From contig CM022303.1 of the NCBI GenBank assembly GCA_011799875.1, positions 424,260,483 through 424,324,482 on the forward strand: a stretch of DNA of 64,000 nucleotides, written 5' to 3'. Under the pieces are notes generated by a model, which was not told the DNA's origin, ran no database searches, and saw nothing but the letters and a program-made list of their open reading frames with translations. The stretch's first letter is position 1, and every line of letters begins with the position of its first letter. This stretch comes from Thinopyrum elongatum. Its lineage: Eukaryota; Streptophyta; Magnoliopsida; Poales; Poaceae. A program made the translations under genes and the position numbers. Positions 11,031 to 22,096 of this stretch are shown one piece after another.

Positions 11031-12796
11031 ATGGCTGACGCTCGCCGTGTTCGTGCCGAGTGCTAGGCCGCTTGCATTGCCTAGATGGCGCTTGTGGGCA
11101 ACGGCGCTCCTTGCCGCTCTACCTCCCCGACGGCTAACGCCGCCACTGACCCTGCTGCTCAGGATTCGTTGCTGCCACTGTCCGTGCGGAGCGATGGCCG
11201 CACCGCATCTCCATCACCCACTCCGGCCACGGCGTCATCTTCTCATGTCCGTCGCGGGCCGGCAAACGCGCAGGCTACGCTGCTCATGGCACGAGAGCTT
11301 CTGCATTATCGCCCGACCAACGACCTCTACAACGACTGGCTCGGCCACATCGCCAAGCTCGTCAACGCCGTTGGTGAGACCCTGCACCATCCCGTTCGCC
11401 CCGTCCCCCGCCGTCCCTGGCGGGCGATGTGGCTCACGACGTGCCTCCTCCTCCTCCTCTGCACGGCGCGGACCCCGAGCCTAGACGAGAGGCGCCCCAA
11501 CACGACCTGCCACGCAGGGCGCCGGCGCGTGATGAAAAAAGCTGCCAGTTGGTGTAGCGGCCCCAAGGAGAAGCGCGCACGCTTCCAGCACCGCCGCGTC
11601 AAGACCGCGTGCCGCTGGAGGCGGTAACGCGCGGGTGCCAAGATCAAGCTCCCCCCATACGACCGGCACCTGTGAGTGCGGCAGGCTGTCGTGCTTTCAC
11701 CCCGGAGCTGCGCCGCGTCGTTTGGCCCATCAAGTTCAAGCCGGATCTGCCTCCACGCTACGATGGCACCCCCGACCATGCTAAGTTCCTCCAGCTCTAC
11801 GAACTAAGCATCGAGGCGGCGAACAGCAACGACAAGGTCATGGCGAACTGGTTCCCCATGGCCCTCAAGGATGGCGCGCGTTCTTGGCTCCTAAACCTTC
11901 CGGTGGGGTCGATCCCCTCCTGGAACGAGCTACGTGAGCGCTTCATCGTCAACTTCCAGGGCACTCGTGACCGCGCTCCTGCAGTAGGCGACCTGCGGCG
12001 CATAAAGCAGCAGCCGAGCAAGACCTTGTAGAAGTACATACAATGCTTCATGAATGTTCGCCTCAAGATCCCGAAGGTGTCAGACGAGGCCATCATCACG
12101 GCATTCTCTGATGGTGTCCGGGACGTCAAGATGAAGGAGGAGCTCGCCATCCACGAGGACTTGTGTTCGGCTCTGGAGATGTTCAACATGGCAACCAGAT
12201 GCGCGAGGGCCGAGGAAGGTCGCCTCTCCCTCTTGGAGCTTCCGGAGGTTGATCCTGAAGACAAGAAGGCCAAGGCCAAGGAAGTGAAGCGTAAGGGTCC
12301 CGCCGTGCTGGCCGCGGAGCCCGAGATGAAGCGTGGTCGTGACCATGATGAGCCTACTAGGGGCAACCGCCTGTTTTGCGCCTTCCACAACGTCCACAGC
12401 CACAACACCAACGACTACCAGGAGCTCAGGGCAATCCGCGACGGGTGCCTTGGCTGCCGCCCCGAGCACAGTGACCACAGCTACGGCCGCAGAGGAGGCT
12501 GCGGTGGAGGCTGCTGGGACAACTGTGACCCCCGCCAGGATTGGCGCGACCAACCCCGTGAGGACCGCTGGCAGGGCCAACCTCGTGAGGGCCCTTGGCG
12601 GGACCAGCCTCGTGAGGAGCGCCCCCAGGGCAATGCCGGCATCCCTCCGCTGCCGCCACCGCCAAGGAGAAATGACGACAACCGCCAAGATGATGGGGCT
12701 GGGGCTTCCAAGAGCCTCGCGCGATCGCTTGCATCCTGGGCGGCGCTCAGGCTCCCGCCTCTCATCGCATCTTCAAGCAGTTCGCTCATGAGGTGA
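11031..12796 (+). pseudogene. Gyp2 gag
   Basis: The frame opens with MADARRVRAEC at 11031 and is broken by TAG codons within the first 20 residues. The conserved Retrotrans_gag core runs from 11700 to 12030: VVWPIKFKPDLPPRYDGTPD, then NWFPMALKDGARSWLLNLP and SWNELRERFIVNF. A TAG at 12029-12031 separates it from the rest (12050-12700). That part contains IPKVSDEAIITAFSDGV, a charged KKAKAKEVKRK segment, a degenerate zinc knuckle (CAFHNVHSHNTNDY, with Tyr where the last Cys is expected) and a run of QPRE-type repeats at 12548-12630. Gag would form the particle and bind RNA. This copy has several nonsense codons. Confidence 0.85.
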
Positions 12797-13415
12797 ACGC
12801 GGCCCTCCCCAAGCTTGAGGCATCGCGCCCCCTCAGGTGGTCCAAACACGCCATCACCTTTGACTGCATGGACCAACTCCAGTGTTCGGCCACTGCTGGC
12901 GTGCTCTCGATGCTCTGCACGCCAACCATCAGCAACGTCCTTGTCACCAAGACCCTCATCGACGGTGGCACGGGGGTCAACGTTCTTTCTGTCGAGACGT
13001 TTGAGACGCTCCAAGTACCATATGACGAGCTTCTGCCCACCAAGCCTTTCTCAGGGGTGACCGATGGCTCCACCATTCCCAAAGGGCAGATTTGCCTCCC
13101 TGTCACCTTCGGCAAACACGACAACTACCACACCGAGCTCATCGACTTCAACGTTGCCCACATCCGCCTCCCATACAATGCCATCCTCGGGTATCCAGCC
13201 ATCGCCAAGTTCATGGCACCAACTCACCACGGCTACAAAGTCCTCAAGATGCCAGGGAGTGGCGGCATCCTCACGGTCGCCTGTGACGAAAAGGATGCGG
13301 TGTGCTTCCTCGAGCGCGCCTACCAGGCCGCGACGGTCGAGAACTCAGATGCCGAGGGTGCCATCCTGCCTCTTGAGGCCATCCCCAAGAAGAAGAAGCA
13401 GCTCCTCCCGAGGCG
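12793..13415 (+). pseudogene. Gyp2 retropepsin-like protease, cut at its 3' side
   Basis: The frame contains HAITFDCMDQL, then the catalytic block TLIDGGTGVNVLSVETFETL (about 12950-13010) and the second conserved part LPYNAILGYPAIAKFMAPTHH near 13165. It ends in a basic PKKKKQLLPRR stretch at about 13385-13415. In Gyp1 the same basic stretch leads into RT; here the next bases belong to the antisense gene read on the other strand. The reading past 13415 is therefore chimeric and is not included. The protease domain itself has no stop. Confidence 0.85.
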
Positions 13416-13419
13416 GCGT

Positions 13420-14996
13420 CATCACGTCCTGAGAAGCCCACTCCGTCACGAGGAGATGGGGGATGGTCTCCCCCGCCTGTACCGAAGGCACAGCGGTTGC
13501 AGCAAGAAGTGGCGCCTCCGGAGCTTGAGCTCCTTCCTTCCTCTTCTTCGCCACGATGCCCATCCTGGCCACCAGGGCGGAAGCGCTGTGTGCACGGTAT
13601 GGTGTGTTGAACAAAAACAAGGTAAGGTACTTACTCGTAGGGGGCAATGTACGCCCTCTTCCTGGCTGGTGCAGGGGCACCCCCGCTCTTCCTGGGCGCG
13701 GCTTTCGTCGTGCTTGGGGAGTGGCGGGGCGCTCTTCGGCCGGCTTTGGCGCGGCATCGCTGCCTGGCAAGGCAGAGGCGCCGCCTTGAGGGAGGGGTGC
13801 TGCCCCTCCTTTCTTCGGTGTCGCCTGGCCTGGCCTTCGAAGGGCCCGGGGAGTGGCCCCAGACCTCATGATGACCCCGGTGGAGCATGGGGATTCCACG
13901 ACCGGGGGCTCGACGGCGTCGTCATCATCTGCGAGGCCGCGGAGGAGCTCACTCTAGGACGGGGGAGAGATCTCCGCCACATCATCCTTGGTCACCTCTG
14001 AGTCCTCCTGGCCCTCCTCGCCGGCGTTGTCACTAGAATACACCAGCACTGGGGAGTTGGGGAGCTCGGGCGGCACGAACCCCAGCTCGTTGAAGACGGG
14101 CATGGAGGCGACCAGTGCCTCCCTGTCGGCACGACGGTACAGCGATGTGTAGGCCTCCGGGAGGTCCCTCGGCTCGCCCTCGAGCAGGGTGTTCATGGCC
14201 TTGTCTAGCTCCTCGCCCATCAAGCTCCCCGAGCGGAGCCGGATGTCGTCCTCTGCACCCTGGAAGTCCCACATGGGGCGCGTGTGCACCTGGAGCGGGG
14301 CCAAACGCTGCGTCAGGAACTCCTTGACGAGCATGCCCCGCGTCAGCACCCTGGCCTCCATGGCTGCGGTCATCTTCCTCAGAATAGGCGTAGCCCGGGG
14401 GTCGGAGAACTTCTTGTGATCCCACCCGTCAAGCTTCTCCGGCAGCTGGGTTGGCAGTTCCAGCCGTGCATGGAGGCCCTTGGCGTCCATGAAGACCTAC
14501 CGGCACCGGAAGTTGTCCACCTTCTTGCTGGCCCTCATGAGCAGGTTGTTCTTGTGGACCACGACGAAGGACACGTAGCCGGAGCGCTAGGCTGGATCAT
14601 GCAGTCGCAGGTAGAAGAAGTGCCGGAGGAGCGGAACGAAGGGCCTCATGCCCACGAATGCCTCGCAGTAGAAGGCAAAGATGGACATGAGGAGAATGGG
14701 GTTGGGCTGAAGGTGCAGGGCCTGAACCTGGTAGTGGTCGAGGACGGCGGTGAAGAATCCGGAGAAAGGAGGGACGAGCCCCACGAAGACGTTGTGGAGG
14801 AAGAAGGGGTAGAACGTCTGCGCCAAGGTCCTTCCAGGAGGATGGTCTCATTCCACTCATTGTTGTCGCTCGCCGTCAATGGGAGCACGGCGGCAAGGTG
14901 TTTCTCCTCGGTGATGGAGGATGTGTCGAGGGCCGGCGCAGGAGAGGAGGAGGAACTTGCAGCCGGCACGGCAGGCTTCGCCTTCTCGGACGCCAT
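13420..14996 (-). pseudogene. Gyp2 antisense PF04195-type gene, second exon truncated
   Basis: Read on the minus strand, ATG at 14996 starts MASEKAKPAVPAASS. After a frame break near 14830 comes the block FYPFFLHNVFVGLVPPFSGF and LDHYQVQALHLQPNPILL, the signature of the 'putative gypsy type transposon' family (PF04195). The C-terminal part of exon 1 is in one frame at 14490-13954 (FSDPRATPILRKM, GEELDKAMNTLLEGEPRDLPEAY). A 70-bp GT-AG intron at 13634-13565 separates it from exon 2 (MGIVAKKRKEGAQAP), which is lost after about 13430 at the junction with protease. Function of the family is unknown. It lies opposite to the LTR direction, so it needs its own promoter. Confidence 0.82.
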
Positions 14997-15293
14997 TCGT
15001 GAGATCTTGAAGGAAGCAGGAAGAGAGCGGCCGGATCTGGAGATGTTCTCGGCTGGGAGAAAGGGGATCCGGAGCAAGGCGAAGGGAGAGCAATGATGGC
15101 TTGGTAGCAGGCGCCAGCCATTTGTCAGCCTGGGCAGTTGCCGTGGCATCGTGGGAAAGCGGAGACACCCACGTCCCATCAAGCGCCACGCGTCAGCCTA
15201 GCCCACAAGTGATTGGGGCCCGCGGCGCTTCGCCCTTGACCTTAGGCTTCGCCTCGAAGCCAAGTCCAAGCACGCCTTTGGCCCGGGGGTTAC

Positions 15294-16169
15294 TATCGGC
15301 GTTCTGGGAACCAGGGTACCCAGACTTGCCTGCCTACGACCCATGGCGTGGCTCCATCAATGGCCTGGTATGGCCCATCTACAAGACTATCAAGACAAGA
15401 CCCTCGCAAGGGGCCAAGCCTCGCGAGGCAGACGACGCCAAGACCTCCCGAGGGAGCGGCCTCCCCAAGCTGCCTCCTGAGGAGCGGAGATTTCTATGCA
15501 GGTACCCATCCTCAGGAGGTTGCAATGATGCAAGCCATGACGACCAAGGCCAGGCGGGCGCCAGCGGGCGTAGAGGAGGCAGTTTCCTCTTTGGTGCTAA
15601 GGAGGCAAGGACACACGCGGGTTCCCAAGGAATCTGGCAAAGGTTTCCAATCCTGCGCAACAAGACCAAGACTGCCAAGACGGCAGGACGGATGTCATCG
15701 TCGAGCCCACGGATGCATCACGACCAGAGGCTTTGTAGGCGAAGACCACCTTTCATCAGGATAAGATGTACTACTTGTCCCCTTTCAAATTGGCCACTGT
15801 GGGATCCCTTCTCGCCTATGTTTTTGGGGAAGAGGACCAAGGCCGCTATAAATATAGGTTAGCCACCACCGTAGAGGGGATCGGAACCTGGTCGGCTCAC
15901 TCCCATCCCCGAGCATTCGCGAGGTTGTTCATCCACTGTACTAGTTCATCCTCCACCCCTCATGAGGCCAATCCACCACAAAGCAGGAGTAGGGTTTTAC
16001 ACAGCAAGGTGGCCCGAACCTGGGTAAACTGCCGTGTTCATCTTCTTCCTTGTTCGTGTGAATCGAGCTAAGCCTGGGGGCGACGAGTAGGTCGGCTTGA
16101 GAGGTTGAGTTCTTTGCACACGCCCCAGAGTTCGAACCTTCTTGGGTCTGCGGAGCCCTGAATCCGACA
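15294..16169 (+). repeat. Gyp2 3' LTR (876 bp)
   Basis: It starts TATCGGC (TG changed to TA) directly after a GCCCGGGGGTTAC tract and ends GAATCCGACA. The TATA box is at 15847-15855. Confidence 0.92.
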
Positions 16170-16174
16170 GGCAT
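16170..16174. repeat. Gyp2 target site duplication, right (GGCAT)
   Basis: This is the partner of GGCAC at 10088-10092. Confidence 0.7.
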
Positions 16175-17243
16175 TGGCTAGCTGTCATGTCCAAAATGGT
16201 CTCCCCCCTTGGGAAGACCGTGGCTATTTATAGCCACCCATCCAATATGAATTTTTGGTTGCTCCATGTGATTTTGAGAAGTTTGTGTAAGCAACCCCTC
16301 TCCTGAAAGATTTGAATTTAAAATCCATTGAGAGAAAAACCCCAGAGCCAAAAAAATAGCTAGTGGTTTAGCATCACTGGAATCTAAGTCTAGTATGCTC
16401 CACCTATTACCTTGAGAGCTGCCAACTCACTTGATAGCTAGGTGTCAAGTTCTTCAGTGACCAAGAGTAATTGTGGTTCACGAAGGCAAAGTCTGTGAAG
16501 GTTATGGAGATCACCTCAAGCATCTAAGCTGAGTGATTGGCACTAGTTGACGAACTAGTTATCAAGGAGAATAGGGTGAAGAGAGTTCATCTTCTGTGTT
16601 CAATCACAAGTTCCTCCAACCAGACATAGCTCTTTTGTAGAAGTGAACTGGTCGAATAAATACCATGTCGCCATTGAGCATCACTGGTCACCTCAGAATC
16701 CTTTTTTTTATCTTCGGTTGACTGTCGTGAGTTATGCTTCGACGATGTGATTGATACTCGATACATGCTTTCATTTTTCTTCGATAGTTTTTCCTTCCTA
16801 GACTCGTTTCTGTTCTGTTATTCCACTGCTGTGTTCTGAGGGATTTGAACTTTCTCGAAAGAAATTTAAATCTCCCATTCACCCCCTCTGGTAGACATAC
16901 TTCGTTCCTACAATTGGTATTAGCGAAGGTACTCCTTATCTATGCTTATTAAGGTCTAATAACCTTGGAGTTTAAGTATGTCTTTAGTGAACAACAAGTC
17001 GAATCTGAAGATCATCATCTTCGATGGGACAAACTACCCTTTCTAGAAAGAAAAGATGAATATTTGTCTCAGAGCTATCGATGATGATATGTGGCACGTT
17101 GTTAAACATGACTACATGATCGAGACCCCGGGATATCTTACTCCATGGGAGAAAAAACTCATTCGGATGGATGCTCAAGCAAAAGATGAAATCCCTGGTC
17201 ATTTGTCTCGGGCATAATTCCTTTGGTACCGAGGACTCGAAAT
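16175..17243 (+). mobile_element. Cop2: Copia LTR end, primer site and gag start
   Basis: The stretch 16175-16912 is the rest of a Copia LTR ending CCTACA. It is followed by ATTGGTATTAGCGAAGG, a decayed copy of the initiator-methionine tRNA primer site used by Copia elements. A gag start follows at 16978. Within the LTR, CTATTTATAG at 16211-16220 is a TATA candidate. The element is cut at 17243 by Nau0 and its remainder is not in the window. It appears to be the oldest element here, because Gyp2, Nau0 and probably Gyp1 all lie inside it. Confidence 0.75.
16978..17243 (+). pseudogene. Cop2 gag N-terminus (DUF4219/UBN2 type)
   Basis: From ATG at 16978 the frame reads MSLVNNKSNLKIIIFDGTNY. A TAG follows at the position of the conserved Trp, then KEKMNICLRAIDDDMWHVV and EKKLIRMDAQAKDEI. 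This is the standard start of Copia gag (the FDGTNY-W-KEKM pattern). A second stop follows near 17216, and the Nau0 LTR begins at 17244. The remnant is about 85 codons long, against some 250-300 for a complete gag. Confidence 0.82.
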
Positions 17244-17539
17244 TGCTACTCGCGATGGAGTTGTTGGATTTCCCCGAAGAGGAAGGGTAATGCAGTATAG
17301 TAGTAGATAGTATTTCCCTCAGTTAAGAACCAAGGTTTATCAAACCAATAGGAGGCAACACACGAACAACTTTAATAACACCTAGACACAAACAAAACAA
17401 TTGCTTGCACCCAACAAAGGCAAGGGGGTCGTCACCCCCCTTGTTCTTGCCAATTACACGATTAAAAGTAGAACATGATAATAATAGCAAGGGTAATGAT
17501 AGCAAATAAGTAGCAATGGTAGATTTCGGGGGATTGATT
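17244..17539 (-). repeat. Nau0: LTR fragment of the Nau family
   Basis: It begins TGCTACT and continues with the GGATTTCCCCGAAGAGG and TATTTCCCTCAGTTAAGAACC phrases found at the same end of the Nau1 and Nau2 LTRs. It stops after 296 bp where the Gyp3 LTR starts. The orientation matches Nau1 (minus). Confidence 0.78.
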
Positions 17540-18412
17540 TGTGCTACGGGGAATCCTCCAAAACCCTCGTTCGAACTCTGGGGCCCTGGTTCATGACCTA
17601 GCAACTAGACGGCGAGCTTGGCATGGCCACGGCGAGCGAGGCACGACGGAGGGGTGCAAGGCACGATAGGCACACAGCGAGCTACCCAGGTTCGGGCCAC
17701 CATGTAGCGTAAAACCCTACTCCTGCTTAATGGGATTGCTTTTGGAGACAGCGCTCGTGAGGTACAAGGTGGAGCTCTTAGGGGTCAAATGGGTGATCCC
17801 CTTCTACGGTGGCAGCACTGCCCCTTTTATAGTTGCCTTGGTCCTCTTCCCCCCGAAAATGTTGGCGGGAAGGGTTGCCACACGGTGGCAATTCAAAGGG
17901 GGATAGGCGCCCAGGCTTATCCTGACAAAAGCAGTCTTCGCCTACTAAAGTTGTTATCTATGATGCGCAGGGGGCTCCACAATAACCTCCATCCTAGCAC
18001 CTTGTGATCTTGGTCTTCTTTCACCAAAGCGGAAAGCTTTGGGACTTGCTTTGGGGGGAGGTAGACGCCGCTGCTCCCTTATCACCAAAGAGGAATCTGC
18101 CCTGGTTGCGCCTGCTAGCACGGTCTTCGCTGGCTTCATCTGGCACGGGTGCATCACCCATGTGACAGGCACATGGCCCCGCGGCTGGCGCCGTGCGGCT
18201 TCCCGCGTGAAGGGCCTCACGGGGGTTGCCTCGTGAGGCCACTTGCCACTTGATGATCTCCGTTGTAGAGTCTCGCCTCGTGGCGGGGGTCCTCGCGAGG
18301 CATCTTGCTTTGCGGCACCCACGGCTGGGCCGCCTCATGTGTTTGTGCCAGGGGTCACTTCCTGGGCCGTAGGCAGATGGCACATGGTACCCTGGTTCCC
18401 ACTGGGCCGACA
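17540..18412 (-). repeat. Gyp3 3' LTR (873 bp, minus)
   Basis: On minus it starts TGTCGGCCCAGTGGGAACC next to the PPT. The other end (17540) was set by LTR length and by the break with Nau0; its terminal bases TGTGCTAC are diverged. CTATAAAAGG read on minus near 17830-17821 is the TATA box. Confidence 0.82.
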
Positions 18413-18685
18413 GTAGCCCCCGGGCATGTGGTGCGCATGTACCGCCTGTTAGGAACAAAACGACGTGGGGCCTAAGACTGCCAGGCCCAGACAGGGACAC
18501 GTGACAGCACGATGGGACAGGGACGCCCCCAATCCCCCCATGATGCCTTGGTAACCGCCAGCCTTGCCATAAAACTAGCATGCATGTGGCGCAGGCAACA
18601 TCATTGCTCTCCATCGCACGCCTCGCCTCCCTCGCTCATTGCTCTCTGCTTCCTCTTCCTCTAGCTCCCAATCCGCTTCTGTCCC

Positions 18686-21600
18686 ATGGATCCCAAGGCA
18701 AACAATAAGGCCGCTGCCGCGAAGCAAGAGTCGGCCTTGTTGAAGTCCAACTTCATCAATGAAGAGGGGCTGGACAAGGTGTGCTCCATGGTGGCCTGCA
18801 ACCACAATGAGTGGAAGGCTACTCGGATCTGGCCGAGATCCTGCTCCCCGCGCGACTTGGAGGCCACGACTATCCCCATCTTCTTCCACTCCATCTTTGC
18901 CAGCCTGGTGCCGTCCTTCTCTGACTTCCTTTGCGCCATCCTCGACCACTACCAGATCCATCTGCTGCATTTGCAACCCAACTCCATCCTCCTCCTCTCC
19001 ATCTTCGCCTACCTTTGTGAGGGCTTCCTGGGAGTGATGCCTTTGGTGGCCCTCTTCAGGGCCTTCTACAGCCCGTGACTGACAGCGGGGAACCAGCGCG
19101 CGGGCTGCACCTCGTTCGGCATCATTGATGGAATAGCCAAGCGCACCATCGACATGAAGGTCTTGAAGAAGATGGAAGGATTTCGGTTGTGCTGAGTCTA
19201 CATGGACGCAAAGTAGTTCAACCCCCTCCTCATGATTTTGACCGGGCCCGCTGTGAAGAGCTCTGGATGGGAGCACGACAAGCTCAACAAAGAGAGGTTG
19301 GCGCTGCTCATGGAGAGGATGCACGAGCTGGGGGCCGCCAAGCTCATGGTGGCGATGGTCGCCAAGGAGTTCCTGCACCGGCGCATCGTGCCCCTTCAGA
19401 AGCGTTCGCGCCCAGTGTGGACGATCATCAGCGTCTCCGGTCCAATGCGGTTGAGTGTAGACAACCTCCACTTGGAGGTACTGGACGAGATCGTGAAGAT
19501 CCTGTTTCCCGAGGAGGCGGCGAACCTGCCCAAGGATGCGTACTCAGTGTACCGCTACTCCAACAAGGATGAGCTTGTGTCGCGGTTTGACCAGTGGGGA
19601 TTAGTCCCACCAGGCCACAAGGGGCCTCGCGAGAACCAACTCGTGGTGGTGCCCGGCTCGGGAAGCCATGACGAGCCTGAGGCCTCAGCACCCCAAGATG
19701 AGGAGAGCGACGAAGGTATGCCCCCGCCAACTTTGCCCCAAGCTGTTGATGGACGCCGCCGCCGCCGACGACGGCGGCGACCAGTTCTTGGTTGTGCCTA
19801 CCTAGCCCGCGAGCGTGTGGGCAGAGGAGACACCGACACGGAGGCCAGCAAGCCTCACGAGGAGGAGACCCGCACCACGTCAGAGGTTGGAGATGCCAGT
19901 AGGCCTCGTGTTGAGCCCTCTGGACGAAGCTCGAGCGAGCCTCGCGAGGGCGGCGGCGGTGGCCTCCGGTAGCTGAAGAAGAGACGCTGGGCTCCCATCG
20001 ATGAGTAATTCTCCATGCCTTGATCTTGTTGCTTGATTTCTGCGTCTTGCCTCCCCAGCTCGGGCTAAGCTCGCACCCACGCTGGGAGCTCGAGAAGAAG
20101 GAGGAGGCCCCTGCCTCGGGGGGGGGGGGGGCACGACGCCTGTAGCGCCCCGCGCCGACAACGTGGGTCGAGGGGCACCAGGAGGCTGAACGCCGCCCCG
20201 AAGCAGAGACGGCGTGCGAGATGACGGAGGACAGGCAGGTGACGCCTCCTGAGGCACGTGCGGAATTTCCTCCTTCATCCAGGGGGACCGAGCCTCGCGA
20301 GGGGGGCTCCACAGGCGAGGTGGTACCTCTTGAGGCGCCTGACGCGGGAGGCGAGGCGAGCAAGGAGGGGGCTGAAGAGCCAACCCCTCCTCGGCACTTC
20401 GCGCCCACCAAGGAGGCCAACACTAACGAGGGGGCTGTGACCAGCCCCCAGCGCTCGCCCATGCACCAAGCCCCTGTGACGGTCACGACAAGCATGGAGC
20501 AGGTGCCGACGCCGCAAGTCAAGGAGGAGGTCGCGAAAAGCCCCCAGCGCTCGATGGAGGGCGCGGTCCCCGCGAGGGACGAAGGCGCAAAGCGTAGACA
20601 AGGGCTCGACCCTGGGTCTTTGCATGCCATGGCGGTGGAGAGCGGCATGGAGGCGCAGCCGGGTGGGCCTTGGCGCTAGTGAGCGATAGCGTCGTGCTCA
20701 AGCGTGGAGCCATTAGCAACGCCAGGGCGGCCCTTGACGCGCTTGAGGAAGACCTCTGGGCGGAGGAGGCGCGCATCATGGATGAGTGCCAGCGCCTCGT
20801 GAAGGGGTGGCACTAGCTCAATGTGGCTATCAAGCTCGACTGCCAGCAAGACAAGGCTGCGTAGAAACAACACGATAAGATTGTCTAGGATGCCAAGGAG
20901 CTCTTTGAGAGAGCCCTTGAGGACGTCGCAGAGGCCGAGTAGCGGCGCGACGATGCGGAGGCCCGCGAGAAGGTTCTCCAGGAGCAGTCCGACCTCAGGG
21001 AGCAGGGGCTCCAGAAGCAGGAGCAGGTTGTGGAGACCCGCGAAAGTCAACTTGCCTTCAATGGGGACGAGCTTGCTAAGCGCGAGCAGACGGTCGCCAC
21101 CCATGAAGTGGACGCCGAGATTTGGGAGTGGGAGCTCACGTGGACTATGTCAGAGCAGGAAGCGGAGCGGAGCGTCTGTCGACGGACCGCGAGGTGGCGG
21201 CCGCCCAAGCCTCCTACAACTCTTGCATGGCCAAGGCCAATGCCTAGCTGGAGGAGCGGGAGAAAAGTACAAGGAGGGCACTGACGCCAAGTCCAAGATG
21301 GAGTGCTAGGCGCTTGTCAAGGACCACCGCGAGAAAGCTAAAGCTTCAGGAGAACCGCTTCACCAAGAGGTGGAGCGAGCTCCAAGCTAAGGTCGACGAC
21401 CTCAAGAAATAGCTGAGGGAGGTGGAGGCCGCATGGGCGGACAAGGAGGATGCCGAGGAGGAGCTAGTATCCCTCCAGATGCAGGTGGGCAGCATCTCCG
21501 AGGTCGTCGAGAGGGCCAGGGACGACCACGTGCGGAGGCTGGTGCAGCAGCACGAGCGCAACAAGATGTTCCGCACCCTCTCGCGGCACGCGCGCGGCTA

Positions 21601-21995
21601 TCACGCGCTTCTCTGACGAGAAGACTGCACACCCCCAGGACGACAGTGACGCCAGCTACCTCGACTTCTTCACCAAGCTCGTGGGGAAGATGGTGGAGGG
21701 GGCAGCGAGCATGGATGCCACCATCGAAGACGAGTGTCGTGACCTCCTGAGCCAGGCAACGACGTGGCTCTTCAGCAACCTCTTCCGTGGCAACGCCAAC
21801 TTTGACTTCGACAAGGTGATGAACCCTGTCCCTGTGGAGCTTCACGACGGCCTTGGGAAGGAGGTGCGGGACCACCTGGCGGACTTCATCCAGCGGTTCG
21901 CACACTCAGCGAGGGCAGGGACGAGGACGTCGACGTTGTTGGCGATGGCGAGGGTACCAGTTACAATGCCTCATCCGCCTAGACCTTCCTTTCCT
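18686..21995 (+). pseudogene. Gyp3 antisense PF04195-type gene, full length but decayed
   Basis: ATG at 18686 starts MDPKANNKAAAAKQESALLK. The PF04195 core follows (IPIFFHSIFASLVPSFSDF, LDHYQIHLLHLQPNSILLL), with a TGA at 19076-19078. The exon 1 tail resumes at 19232-20004: KEFLHRRIVPLQKRSRPVW, then PKDAYSVYRYSNKDELV and an acidic, Arg-rich end. A GT-AG intron of 54 bp (20005-20058) matches the intron position in Gyp2 and Gyp4. Exon 2 (20059-21995) is long, rich in Glu, Ala, Lys and Arg, and predicted coiled coil (ALDALEEDLWAEEARIMDE, EQVVETRESQLAFNGDELAK), with about ten stops. Only this copy shows the long coiled-coil exon. It runs opposite to Gyp3 pol. Confidence 0.8.
20118..20131. repeat. 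14-G homopolymer
   Basis: An uninterrupted run of 14 G lies just inside exon 2 of the Gyp3 antisense gene. It is a likely slippage or sequencing-error site, so the frame across it is uncertain. Confidence 0.9.
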
Positions 21996-22096
21996 TTTAT
22001 CCTGTTGATCAAGTAGATGTGGCCCCGTGGAGGCATGAAGACATTGTTTTGTAATGATGTTGCAAGTTTATGTTTCCTGCAATTTTCATTCCCTTG

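Larger units (their letters stand above)
10093..16169 (+). mobile_element. Gyp2: complete 6.1 kb Gypsy deletion derivative
   Basis: Both LTRs are present in plus orientation, flanked by GGCAC/GGCAT. After the 5' LTR comes TTTGGCGTGCTAGGTAGGGG (primer-site region), then gag and protease on the plus strand up to about 13415. An antisense PF04195-type gene (14996 to about 13420) follows, and then a PPT (GCCCGGGGG at 15281-15289) before the 3' LTR. RT, RNase H, integrase and most of the second exon of the antisense gene are missing, because protease joins directly to the tail of the antisense gene. The element could move only with help from an autonomous relative. Confidence 0.92.

Noticed and set aside
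11327..12734. Long minus-strand frames opposite Gyp2 gag.
   Set aside because: They are shadows of GC-rich gag on the other strand; the plus strand carries the recognisable gag core.
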